From an uncultured Holophagaceae bacterium (lineage in GTDB: Bacteria > Acidobacteriota > Holophagae > Holophagales > Holophagaceae): a DNA stretch of 5,838 nt. Below are positions 1 to 5,838 of this stretch, one piece after another. The translations under genes and the position numbers were made by a program. Numbering within the stretch: position 1 is the stretch's first letter; the number at the start of each line of letters is the position of its first letter. The stretch lies in the NCBI GenBank assembly GCA_903876615.1, contig CAIRAS010000133.1, positions 1 through 5,838 on the forward strand. The letters run 5' to 3'. Below the pieces are notes generated by a model. It was not told the origin of the DNA, searched no databases, and saw only the letters and a program-made list of their open reading frames with translations.

Positions 1-645
1 CAGGAACATCATGGGCACCGGCAGCAGGATCGGCATCAGGCCAAAGAAGATGCCCGCCACCACGTGCTCACCGGCGATGTTGCCGAAGAGACGGAGGGAG
101 TGGCTGAGGATGCGGCTGAGCAGTCCCAGGATCTCCAGGGGGAACAGCAGGGGGGCCAGCCACCAGATGGGGCCCATGAAGTGCGCCCAGTACTTGAGGA
201 AGCCCTGCTCCCGCATGCCGTGGAAGTTGTAGTAGCCGAAGACCACCAGCGCGGACCCGAGGGTGATGTTCCAGTTGCTGGTGCCCGGGCTCAGGGCCGG
301 GATCAGGCCGAAGAAGTTGTTGAAGAAGACGAACAGCGCCATAGTGCCGATGAAGGGCAGGTAGCGCTCGCCATGGTGGGCGATGTTGTCGTTGATCATT
401 TCCTTGAGGCCCTCGACGACGCCCTCGAAGATCTGCTGCAGGGGGCCGGGGATGCGGGCCAGGTTCTTCCGGACCAGGGCCGTGATGAGCATGGCCGTGA
501 GCGCCGCCAGGGCCGCGTTCAGCAGGTGGTCATAGCGCTCCAGGACCGACAGGGGAGCCCCGTGGGCGAAGCCAAGCCAGGCGTGCCGGGAGAGTCCCAG
601 GACCTGGGTGAGCCATTGGGCGAGCAGCGATGCGTGGTGTTCCAT
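1..645 (-). CDS. atpB: F0F1 ATP synthase subunit a (AtpB), 3'-truncated by the window edge
   Basis: Subunit a forms the two half-channels that carry protons (or sodium) to and from the rotating c-ring. The window holds the first 215 residues, from ATG at 645 (MEHHASLLAQWL) to …PVPMMFL. The hallmark is SLRLFGNIAGEH at about 183-194: R185 matches the essential arginine (E. coli R210), N189 the conserved Asn, and G192-E193 the conserved Gly-Glu region. Upstream are a helix at about 40-58, HHGERYLPFIGTMALFVFFNNFFGLIP at about 90-116, and FMGPIWWLAPLLFPLEILGLLSRILS at about 156-181, all typical of bacterial a subunits. The last helix, with the conserved Gln, is outside the window. Expected full length is roughly 240-270 residues. 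A GAGG 10 bases before ATG, within the atpI end, is a usable ribosome binding site. The c subunit (atpE) is the expected next gene, and the coupling ion cannot be told from this part. Confidence 0.97.
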   Translation of the reverse strand, partial: MEHHASLLAQWLTQVLGLSRHAWLGFAHGAPLSVLERYDHLLNAALAALTAMLITALVRKNLARIPGPLQQIFEGVVEGLKEMINDNIAHHGERYLPFIGTMALFVFFNNFFGLIPALSPGTSNWNITLGSALVVFGYYNFHGMREQGFLKYWAHFMGPIWWLAPLLFPLEILGLLSRILSHSLRLFGNIAGEHVVAGIFFGLMPILLPVPMMFL

Positions 646-650
646 CTCGG

Positions 651-1058
651 TCAGACCTCGTCAGGCGGGGTGTCTTCAGGTTTCTGGAAGGCCAAGCGAA
701 CGGCCTCGATGAGGATGCCGGCCACAAAGAGAAGGACCCCCAGGGCCAGCGGCAGGGCTTCCGCCGGGTATAGGGCTATCATCCCACGCAACACCAGTGC
801 GATCAACGCCAGTTTGCCCAGGGAGAGGAACCCATAGACCCACCGGAGGCGGACCGAGGGGGTCAGCATCCGGGCCGTAAGCAGCCGGTGGAGCCCCCAG
901 AAGCCGAAGCTGGTCAGGCAGCCCACGCCAAAGGCCAGGGCGGCGGTCCAGGAGCGGAACAGCCCCCACAAGAGCACGCCCAAGAGACCCACCCCCAGCA
1001 TGCCCTGGGTGATCCGCCGCAGATGGTGCTCACCCTCATCCATGGTAATCCTTGCCAT
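651..1058 (-). CDS. atpI: ATP synthase subunit I-like protein (AtpI)
   Basis: This is a hydrophobic protein of 135 residues with four predicted membrane helices, at about 19-34, 37-57, 75-96 and 102-122, and short charged ends (…KPEDTPPDEV). Size, helix number and position directly before atpB fit the ATP synthase I family, whose members assist assembly or stability of the c-ring. Sequence conservation in this family is low, so context carries much of the call. The start is uncertain. ATG at 1058 has GGAGG but at 12 bases, while ATG at 1043 (130 residues) has AAGG at 6 bases. Either start lies within the end of atpZ, an overlap of 23 or 8 bases, which implies coupled translation. The TGA stop is five bases before atpB. 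Confidence 0.8.
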   Translation of the reverse strand: MARITMDEGEHHLRRITQGMLGVGLLGVLLWGLFRSWTAALAFGVGCLTSFGFWGLHRLLTARMLTPSVRLRWVYGFLSLGKLALIALVLRGMIALYPAEALPLALGVLLFVAGILIEAVRLAFQKPEDTPPDEV

Positions 1059-1332
1059 CTGGCTGATTCGCCTCCAGCTTGCGCAACTCCTCCGCGTCCC
1101 GCCGGGCCATGCGCCGGTTCAGCTTGTAGAGCTCCCAGAAGGCCGCGCCGATGCCCCAGATGAGGCCCACCCACTGCCCCCGGGCCGGGTGGCCGAACCA
1201 GCCACCGATCCAGCGGCCCAGGAAGAAGCCCAGGGCGATGCAGAGCGGGAAGGTGATGCCCAGGGACATGAGGTCCCCCCAGAGGGCCCGCTCCCCGGGA
1301 TCGGCGTCCTCCTTGCCCGGCTTCAGGATCAC
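1036..1332 (-). CDS. atpZ: AtpZ/AtpI-family F0F1-ATPase accessory membrane protein
   Basis: This is a small two-helix membrane protein of the AtpZ family (the 'F0F1-ATPase subunit, Ca2+/Mg2+ transporter' type), usually found at the head of atp operons and proposed to help AtpI in ion supply or c-ring assembly. The product has 98 residues: a charged N terminus, helix 1 at about 20-40 (LMSLGITFPLCIALGFFLGR), a short WIGGWFGHPARG turn, helix 2 at about 53-70 (QWVGLIWGIGAAFWELYK), and a charged helical C terminus with many Lys, Arg and Glu. The start is GTG at 1332, with GGGAG six bases upstream; an in-frame TGA at 1338-1336 rules out any earlier start. The assignment rests on the two-helix Gly-rich pattern and on position before atpI and atpB. 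The exact role in this organism is inferred. Confidence 0.82.
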   Translation of the reverse strand: MILKPGKEDADPGERALWGDLMSLGITFPLCIALGFFLGRWIGGWFGHPARGQWVGLIWGIGAAFWELYKLNRRMARRDAEELRKLEANQPDGKDYHG

Positions 1333-1338
1333 CCGTCA

Positions 1339-1343
1339 CTCCC
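1339..1343 (-). promoter_or_regulatory. Ribosome binding site supporting the GTG start of atpZ
   Basis: GGGAG with a 6-base spacer precedes GTG at 1332. It begins only five bases after the hairpin stem ends, so an unfolded or folded stem could affect ribosome access. Confidence 0.65.
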
Positions 1344-1348
1344 ATGAA

Positions 1349-1384
1349 AGACTAAAGGCACGGGTGGCCCCGCGCCTTTAGTCT
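1349..1384 (-). terminator. Strong hairpin between nuoN and atpZ, likely terminator or attenuator
   Basis: The left arm 1349-1359 (AGACTAAAGGC) is the perfect reverse complement of 1374-1384. Inside it, 1361-1364 pairs with 1369-1372 around a four-base loop. The single odd position (1360 against 1373) is a G·U pair in minus-strand RNA but an A·C mismatch in plus-strand RNA. The minus-strand transcript therefore forms a continuous 16-pair stem with a GCCA tetraloop, 24 bases after the nuoN stop. The following bases, UUC after an arm ending UUUAGUCU, are only a weak U-tract, so termination may be partial. The atpZ start is just 16 bases beyond the stem. Confidence 0.7.
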
Positions 1385-1408
1385 AAGGCAGGAAACGCTG
1401 GATACGAC

Positions 1409-2872
1409 CTAGGCTAGGAAGACCTTGCCAGCCAAGTCCAGCAGCCAGGGGCCGAAGGCCGTGCCGACCAGGATCAGGATGCAGGCCAGGGTCACGATGA
1501 ACACCGAGGTGGCGCCCATGGGGATGGCCTCGCCCTCGGGCTCGCGGAAATACATCTGGCTGACCACGCCCAGGTAGTAATAGGCGCTCACGGCACTGGT
1601 GAGCAGGGCGAGGACGGTCAGGGTGACGTAGCCCTGCTCGATGGCCAGCTTGAACAGGTAGAACTTCCCAAAGAAGCCCACCAGCGGGGGGATGCCCGCC
1701 AGGCTGAGGAGGAACACCATCATGGCGAAGGCCAGCACGGGACGCTTGCGACCGAGGCCCTTGAAGTCCTCGATGCGCTCACCCTCACCCTGGCCCTGCA
1801 GGTAGATGACCACCGCGAAGGCGCCGGTGTTCATGACGATGTAGATGGCCATGTAGAGCCAGACCGCCTGGGCGCCAGCCCGGGGGTCGCCCGAGAGCAC
1901 ACCCAGCAGCATGTAGCCCACGTGGGCGATGCTGGAGTAGGCGAGCAGGCGCTTCATGCTGTCCTGGTTCACCGCCGCGATGTTGCCGAGGATCATGCTG
2001 GCCCCGGCGATGTAGCTGAGCGGCAGCACCCAGTCGCTGGACACCCCGTGGAAACCCGTGCCGAAGACCCGCAGAATGGCGGCCAGGCCCGCGGCCTTGG
2101 GGGCCGTGGCCATGAGGGTGGTGATGGGCGTCGGGGCGCCCTCGTAGGCGTCGGGCGACCACATGTGGAAGGGCACCGCAGCCACCTTGAAGCCCATGCC
2201 CACCAGCACCATCAGGACCCCTGAGAAGACCAGCAGGCTGCTGGACTTGGGGGTGAGGGCCAGGGCCTGGTTCAGGTCCGCCAGGTTGGTGGTGACGCCA
2301 CCGGCCGCCCCGTAGAGCAGGCTGATGCCGTAGACGAGGATGCCGCTGGAGAAGGCCCCCAGCAGGAAGTACTTCATGCCGGCTTCCACACTGGTCGCGC
2401 GGTCCCGCAGGTAGGCCACCAGGATGTAGATGCAGATGGCCATCAGCTCGACGCTGAAGTAGATCGAGATCAGGTCCGAGGCGCCGCAGAGGAACAGCAT
2501 GCCCGAGAGGGAAAACAGGATCAGGGCGTAGTACTCCACCGTCTGCTGCTTGAGGCTGTCCAGCAGCCGCACGCTCAGGGCCACGGCGCCGGCGCAGCCG
2601 AGCACGCAGAGCATCTGGAAGCCCCGGGTGAGGCCGTCCATGCGGAACATGCGGGAGAAGCCCTCACCCTCCGTGGTCCGGGTCACCAGCACGGCGGTGA
2701 TGGCCAGCACCAGCAGGGTGATGGGCGCCCACTTGTGCTTCTCAGCCCGGCTGAACATCAAGTCCCCGGGCCAGAGCATGAGCGTGGCCACGGTCATCAA
2801 GAAGAGTTGGGGCAGGATCAGATGCGTGTCCCGAAGGAGCGCATCCAGGAGCCCCTGAGAGAAGCCGTTCAT
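1409..2872 (-). CDS. nuoN: NADH:quinone oxidoreductase subunit N (NuoN)
   Basis: NuoN is the third antiporter-like subunit of complex I, next to the small NuoK/NuoJ/NuoA part of the membrane arm, and carries one proton channel. The product has 487 residues (E. coli NuoN 485) and about 14 hydrophobic helices, the first at about 17-34 and the last at about 455-475. The charged channel residues are all there: E142 in YFSVELMAI, K229 in GFKVAAVPFHMWSPDAYEG, K259 in TAPKAAG, K308 in DSMKRLLAYSS, and K403 in GFFGKFYLF, which matches the TM12 lysine typical of NuoN. The ATG at 2872 is supported by GGAGG at 6 bases and by overlap with the nuoM stop. It ends in TAG, and a strong hairpin begins 24 bases later, as expected for the last gene of a nuoA-N operon. 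No truncation or missing key residue is seen. Confidence 0.98.
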   Translation of the reverse strand: MNGFSQGLLDALLRDTHLILPQLFLMTVATLMLWPGDLMFSRAEKHKWAPITLLVLAITAVLVTRTTEGEGFSRMFRMDGLTRGFQMLCVLGCAGAVALSVRLLDSLKQQTVEYYALILFSLSGMLFLCGASDLISIYFSVELMAICIYILVAYLRDRATSVEAGMKYFLLGAFSSGILVYGISLLYGAAGGVTTNLADLNQALALTPKSSSLLVFSGVLMVLVGMGFKVAAVPFHMWSPDAYEGAPTPITTLMATAPKAAGLAAILRVFGTGFHGVSSDWVLPLSYIAGASMILGNIAAVNQDSMKRLLAYSSIAHVGYMLLGVLSGDPRAGAQAVWLYMAIYIVMNTGAFAVVIYLQGQGEGERIEDFKGLGRKRPVLAFAMMVFLLSLAGIPPLVGFFGKFYLFKLAIEQGYVTLTVLALLTSAVSAYYYLGVVSQMYFREPEGEAIPMGATSVFIVTLACILILVGTAFGPWLLDLAGKVFLA

Positions 2873-4554
2873 CAGTGGCCTCCCCCGTGGGCTGGTGCGC
2901 CGTGCGCCGCCGGGGCCGCTTCGTGGCCAGCGGGGGCAGCCTCATGGCCAGCGGGGGCGGCGTCGTGATGCGCGGCCGGGGCGGTCATGCCCTTCATGCC
3001 GAGCTTAGCGGCGGCGGCCTGCTTGGCGGCCAGGTCCTGGGCGGCGTGGAAGCCCGGGCTGACCTGCTCGACCAGCTTGCGGACTGGCGCGTCCATGACA
3101 TCCATGATCGGACCGGGATAGAGACCGATCCAGAAAGCGGCGATGACCAGCGGGGCGAAGTAGAGGATCTCGCGCAGGTTGAGGTCTTCCATCTTCTCGT
3201 TCACTTCGGTGATGGGTCCGAACATGACGCGCTGGAACATCCAGAGCATGTAGGCGGCGCCGAGGATGATGCCGAGGGTGGCGACCACCGCGGCCCAGGG
3301 GAAGGCCTGGAAGGCGCCCATGAGGATGACGCCCTCACCGATGAAGCCGTTGAGCAGCGGGAGGCCGATGCTGCTCATGGTCATGATCATGAAGATGGTG
3401 GCGAAGATCGGCATGCTCTTCGAGAGCCCGCCGAAGTCCGCGATCATGCGGGTGTGCCGGCGCTCGTAGACAATGCCCACCGCGAGGAAGAGTCCGCTGG
3501 TGCTGATGCCGTGGTTGAGCATCTGGAAGAGGCCGCCCTTGATGCCGTAGGGGTTCAGGGCAAACAGGCCGAGCATGCAGAGGCCGAGGTGGCTCACAGA
3601 GGAGTAGGCCACCAGCTTCTTCATGTCCTTCTGGATCATGGCCACCAGGGCGCCGTAGATGATGCCGATCAGGGACAGGCCGAGGAACCAGGGCATCAGG
3701 TCCTTGGTGGCCGTGGGCATGATGGGCAGCAGGAATCGCACGAAGCCGTAAGTGCCCATCTTCAGGAGGATGGCGGCGAGGATGACCGAACCGGCTGTGG
3801 GCGCCTGCACGTGGGCGTCCGGCAGCCAGGTGTGGAAGGGGAACATCGGCACCTTGATGGCGAAGCCGACGAAGAAGGCCAGGGCCATGAGGGTCTGGTA
3901 GCTCTTGCTCTGCTGGGCGATCACGGGGGCCATGGCCTGGAAGCTGGCCAGGGAGAAGTCGTAGACGCCCGTCGTCTGGTGCTGGAGGAAGTAGATGGCG
4001 AGCAGCGCGACCAGCATCAGGACAGAACCGGCCAGGGTGTAGAGGAACAGCTTGATCGCGGCGTAGAGCTTCTGGGGCCCGCCCCAGATGGCGATGAGGA
4101 AATACATCGGCACCAGCATGACTTCCCAGAACAGGTAGAAGAGGAACATGTCCTGGGTGATGAAGACGCCCAGCATGGCGGTCTGCAGCACCAGCATCCA
4201 GATGTAGTACTCCTTGTGGCGCTCGAGGATGGCGCTAAAGGAGCAGGCGATGGCGATGGGCCCGATGAAGGTCGTCAGCAGCCAGAGCAGGAGGCTGATG
4301 CCGTCCATGCCCACGCTGAACTTGACACCCAGGGCGGGGATCCAGCTCCAGGCCCCGGCCCACTGGACCGCGTCACTGGCCCGGTCGTAGCCGAACCAGA
4401 AGGGCAGGCTCAGCAGCAGGCTGGCGATCATGATCAGAAGCGAGCCGACCTCGAAGACCCGGCGCTGGTCTTTGGGCACGAGGAGCAGGACCAGCGCGCC
4501 CAGGACGGGCAGGAAGGTCGCCACCAGCATCAGTGTCGTGTTTGCGGTGAACAT
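2872..4554 (-). CDS. nuoM: NADH:quinone oxidoreductase subunit M (NuoM) with His-rich tail
   Basis: NuoM is the middle antiporter-like proton-pumping subunit of the complex I membrane arm. I chose ATG at 4554 because GGAG lies 5 bases upstream, giving 560 residues. This start also puts the pump residues at E144 (in FWEVMLVPMY), K234 (FAIKVPMFPFH), K265 (LLKMGTYGF) and E407 (GFIGEGVIL), the same numbers as in E. coli NuoM. A TTG at 4569 would add five residues but has no good ribosome binding site. The body is a 14-helix hydrophobic protein, including HTWLPDAHVQAPT near 241-253 and QKDMKKLVAYSS near 308-319. E. coli NuoM is 509 residues; the extra length is an Ala/Pro/His tail from about residue 506. 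The gene starts 21 bases after nuoL, and its TGA overlaps the nuoN ATG by one base (TGATG). Confidence 0.98.
   Translation of the reverse strand: MFTANTTLMLVATFLPVLGALVLLLVPKDQRRVFEVGSLLIMIASLLLSLPFWFGYDRASDAVQWAGAWSWIPALGVKFSVGMDGISLLLWLLTTFIGPIAIACSFSAILERHKEYYIWMLVLQTAMLGVFITQDMFLFYLFWEVMLVPMYFLIAIWGGPQKLYAAIKLFLYTLAGSVLMLVALLAIYFLQHQTTGVYDFSLASFQAMAPVIAQQSKSYQTLMALAFFVGFAIKVPMFPFHTWLPDAHVQAPTAGSVILAAILLKMGTYGFVRFLLPIMPTATKDLMPWFLGLSLIGIIYGALVAMIQKDMKKLVAYSSVSHLGLCMLGLFALNPYGIKGGLFQMLNHGISTSGLFLAVGIVYERRHTRMIADFGGLSKSMPIFATIFMIMTMSSIGLPLLNGFIGEGVILMGAFQAFPWAAVVATLGIILGAAYMLWMFQRVMFGPITEVNEKMEDLNLREILYFAPLVIAAFWIGLYPGPIMDVMDAPVRKLVEQVSPGFHAAQDLAAKQAAAAKLGMKGMTAPAAHHDAAPAGHEAAPAGHEAAPAAHGAPAHGGGH
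2879..2883 (-). promoter_or_regulatory. nuoN ribosome binding site inside the nuoM coding end
   Basis: A full GGAGG sits 6 bases before the nuoN ATG and is formed by the last Gly codons of NuoM (…HGGGH). Combined with the one-base stop/start overlap TGATG, this indicates translational coupling of nuoN to nuoM. Confidence 0.85.
2899..2961 (-). repeat. Tandem 21-base repeats encoding the AAPAGHE tail of NuoM
   Basis: Two near-identical in-frame 21-base units (2941-2961 and 2920-2940) each encode Ala-Ala-Pro-Ala-Gly-His-Glu. A third, diverged unit (2899-2919) encodes AAPAAHG. The first two units differ mostly at third positions. With the preceding HHD and following APAHGGGH they give seven histidines in the last 32 residues. 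The segment lies beyond the last membrane helix and beyond the length of the usual NuoM fold, so it is probably a flexible extension. Known complex I structures place the C-terminal connecting helices of these subunits on the periplasmic face, so a periplasmic tail is inferred. Confidence 0.9.
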
Positions 4555-4559
4555 GGGGA

Positions 4560-4563
4560 CTCC
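4560..4563 (-). promoter_or_regulatory. Ribosome binding site deciding the nuoM start
   Basis: GGAG is followed by the 5-base spacer TCCCC and then ATG at 4554. The in-frame TTG at 4569 lies upstream of this site and has no purine-rich sequence at a suitable distance, so initiation at 4554 is favoured. Confidence 0.75.
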
Positions 4564-4575
4564 AACCAATGAGGA

Positions 4576-5838
4576 CTAGGCGATGAATTTCCAGAAGGCG
4601 AACACGAGGAAGCCGATGAACATCACGAACGCGTAGTGCTGCACACGGCCCGTCTGGAGGCCGCGGAAGACCGCGCTGGTTTCCTGCACCATGTATTCGA
4701 CGAGGTCGACGCTGCCATCGATCAGGTACTCGTCCACCCAGTGCATGAGATTGGCCCAGATCAGGGTCACACGGGCCGCCCCGTTCACCATGCCATCCAC
4801 CACCCAGGTGTCGAAGCTCCAGAGCTGGGCGGAGAAGCGCTTGATGGGCTCGATGATCGCCGCGTCGTAGAACTCGTCCACGTAGTACTTGGCGTTGCAC
4901 CAGCGGTAGAGGTTCGGGAAGCGGGCCACGAAGGCCTTGGCCCGGCTCCAGGTGGGATCCACCTTGTAGATCCACCAGGCCAGGAGCATGGCGCCCGGAG
5001 CCCAGACCAGGGTGGCCCAGGCCATGAGCCCGTACTCCATGGCCGGCGGGATGTGCTCACCATGGTGCAGGGGGGCTACCTGATAGAGGAGGGGTTCGAT
5101 CCACTTGCTGAAGAGCTCCGCCGGCACGATGGGCAGGATGCGGTGCAGGCTCTCGGGGTAGTTGAGGAAACCACCCACCACCGCCAGGCCCGCCAGGATG
5201 GACACGGGCAGCCACATGCGCCAGGAGACCTCGGCGGGGCCGTGACCATGGGCTTCGTGCGTGTCGTGGGCCACCGCAGGGGCGTGGGCATCATGGCCAT
5301 GAGCGTCATGGCCATGAGCGTCGTGGCCATGGTCGTCATGGGCCGCGCCGTGGGTGTCCCCGTGGGCCTCGGAGGGAACGCTCAGGCCGTGAGGATCATG
5401 TCCGGCTCCGCGGTAGTCGCCGTAGAAAGTCATGGCGATGAGGCGGGTCATGTAGAAGGCGGTGCAGAAGGCGCCAAGCATGCCCAGAATCCAGGCCACC
5501 AGGTTCAGGGTGGGGCCCGAGTAGTGGCCGTGCTGGTACCAGCCCTCGAACACCTTCCAGAGGATCTCATCCTTGGAGAAGAAGCCCGAGAAGGGGAAGA
5601 TGCCGGCGATGGCGAAGGTGGCCAGGATCATGCTCATGGCCGTGATGGGCATGAGCTTCCTGAGACCGCCCATGTTGCGCATGTCCTGCTCGTGGTGGCA
5701 GGCGGCGATCACGGCGCCAGACCCAAGGAAGAGGCTGGCCTTGAAGAAGGCGTGGGTGAAGACGTGGAACATGCCGGCGCTGAAGGCCCCGGCGCCCATG
5801 CCCATGAACATGAAGCCCAGCTGGGACACGGTGGAGTA
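4576..5838 (-). CDS. nuoL: NADH:quinone oxidoreductase subunit L (NuoL), 5'-truncated by the window edge
   Basis: NuoL is the most distal antiporter-like, proton-pumping subunit of complex I in the cytoplasmic membrane. The frame is open to the window edge and gives the last 420 residues, beginning inside the conserved YSTVSQLGFM segment, so about 310 N-terminal residues are missing if aligned to E. coli. Visible landmarks in window numbering are MFHVFTHAFFKA (residues 23-34; E. coli H334/H338 region), CHHEQDMRNMGGL (47-59) and GFFSKDEIL (85-93), which carries the TM12 lysine K89, equivalent to E. coli K399. A His-rich loop spans about 147-199. The long lateral amphipathic helix lies within about 315-395, and a final anchor at about 401-416 precedes the TAG stop. 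From K89 to the C terminus there are 331 residues, against about 214 in E. coli, so this is a long-form NuoL. Mrp or hydrogenase-4 homologues are the alternative, but the L-M-N order argues for complex I. The stop lies 21 bases before nuoM. Confidence 0.97.
   Translation of the reverse strand, partial: YSTVSQLGFMFMGMGAGAFSAGMFHVFTHAFFKASLFLGSGAVIAACHHEQDMRNMGGLRKLMPITAMSMILATFAIAGIFPFSGFFSKDEILWKVFEGWYQHGHYSGPTLNLVAWILGMLGAFCTAFYMTRLIAMTFYGDYRGAGHDPHGLSVPSEAHGDTHGAAHDDHGHDAHGHDAHGHDAHAPAVAHDTHEAHGHGPAEVSWRMWLPVSILAGLAVVGGFLNYPESLHRILPIVPAELFSKWIEPLLYQVAPLHHGEHIPPAMEYGLMAWATLVWAPGAMLLAWWIYKVDPTWSRAKAFVARFPNLYRWCNAKYYVDEFYDAAIIEPIKRFSAQLWSFDTWVVDGMVNGAARVTLIWANLMHWVDEYLIDGSVDLVEYMVQETSAVFRGLQTGRVQHYAFVMFIGFLVFAFWKFIA
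5242..5400 (-). other. Histidine-rich cytoplasmic- or periplasmic-side loop of NuoL
   Basis: This part of nuoL encodes 53 residues with 16 histidines, many in HD, HG or HE pairs, lying between TM12 (ending near FYGDYRG) and the next helix (near WRMWLPVSILAG). Short His-containing stretches at this site occur in other long NuoL proteins, from general knowledge of the family; E. coli has only a short link here. Such a segment would be expected to bind divalent metal ions or protons, but no function follows from the sequence alone. The membrane side is not settled by what is visible here. Confidence 0.85.
5287..5331 (-). repeat. Three tandem 15-base units encoding (HGHDA)x3 in nuoL
   Basis: Three adjacent in-frame 15-base units occupy 5317-5331, 5302-5316 and 5287-5301. 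Each encodes His-Gly-His-Asp-Ala. In coding sense the units are CATGGCCACGACGCT, CATGGCCATGACGCT and CATGGCCATGATGCC, so they differ only at synonymous third positions. This points to expansion by slippage followed by silent drift under selection to keep the peptide. Copy number could vary among related strains. Confidence 0.9.

Noticed and set aside
67..97. Apparent one-residue deletion in the AtpB motif after the essential Arg (RLFGN-IAGE versus E. coli RLFGN-MYAGE)
   Set aside because: I believe this shorter spacing also occurs in a subunits of other bacterial lineages, and the frame and all key residues are intact, so I do not treat it as a defect.
64..837. A 257-codon open frame on the plus strand over atpB and the atpI end
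   Set aside because: It is antisense to an unmistakable a subunit, has low-complexity acidic composition, and shows no recognisable fold.
1404..1419. CCTAG/CTAGG inverted repeat at the nuoN stop codon
   Set aside because: Only five bases per arm with a one-base centre; it cannot form an RNA hairpin and is likely chance.
1385..1450. A possible sigma-70-type promoter for the atp genes at the end of nuoN
   Set aside because: The best pairs (for example TTGGCT with CTAGGT at 17 bases) have poor -10 elements, and nothing stands out above chance in this GC-rich DNA.
4555..4569. TTG at 4569 as the nuoM start
   Set aside because: It lacks a ribosome binding site, while ATG at 4554 has GGAG at 5 bases and gives exact agreement with E. 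coli residue numbers.
2875..4572. A 565-codon open frame on the plus strand spanning almost all of nuoM
   Set aside because: It is the codon-aligned antisense of a GC-rich gene, where stop codons are rare. Its product is a Gly/His/Glu/Asp-rich mix with no domain or membrane pattern, while the minus-strand frame is a clear NuoM.
4576..5829. GTG at 5829 as a true start of nuoL
   Set aside because: This GTG is the internal Val of the conserved YSTVSQLG motif, and the frame continues open to the window edge, so the gene is truncated by the window rather than starting there.

Overview
All six genes lie on the minus strand and read from high to low coordinate: nuoL (5' end outside the window), nuoM, nuoN, a strong RNA hairpin, an atpZ-type gene, an atpI-type gene and atpB (3' end outside the window). 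The DNA is GC-rich with G/C-biased third codon positions, the genes are tightly packed, and the only gap above 25 bases is the 76-base nuoN–atpZ spacer. There is no gene-free stretch over 300 bases. I see no tRNA, rRNA, mobile element, CRISPR array or phage signal.

The organism is a bacterium with a 14-subunit-type complex I and an F-type ATP synthase that has the accessory membrane genes atpZ and atpI. The high GC and the protein style (for example the a-subunit motif with RLFGN followed directly by IAGEH) would suit Acidobacteriota or a deltaproteobacterial-type lineage. That placement is an impression, not something the window proves.

Region 2872-5838 encodes the distal antiporter-like pumps NuoL and NuoM. 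Region 1409-2872 encodes the third one, NuoN. Together they form most of the proton-translocating membrane arm of NADH:quinone oxidoreductase, and all their key charged residues are present. Region 1-1332 starts an ATP synthase F0 cluster: AtpZ and AtpI (assembly or ion-supply helpers of the c-ring), then subunit a. The window therefore joins the end of the machine that builds the proton gradient to the start of the machine that spends it. A 36-base hairpin between them probably tunes or ends read-through from one to the other.

This is mostly ordinary core energy metabolism. The points worth a second look are two histidine-rich, tandem-repeat-encoded additions to neighbouring complex I subunits (an internal NuoL loop and a NuoM C-terminal tail), the nuoN ribosome binding site encoded inside the NuoM tail, and the strand-asymmetric hairpin at the nuo/atp junction. 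I did not find evidence for a new biological system.
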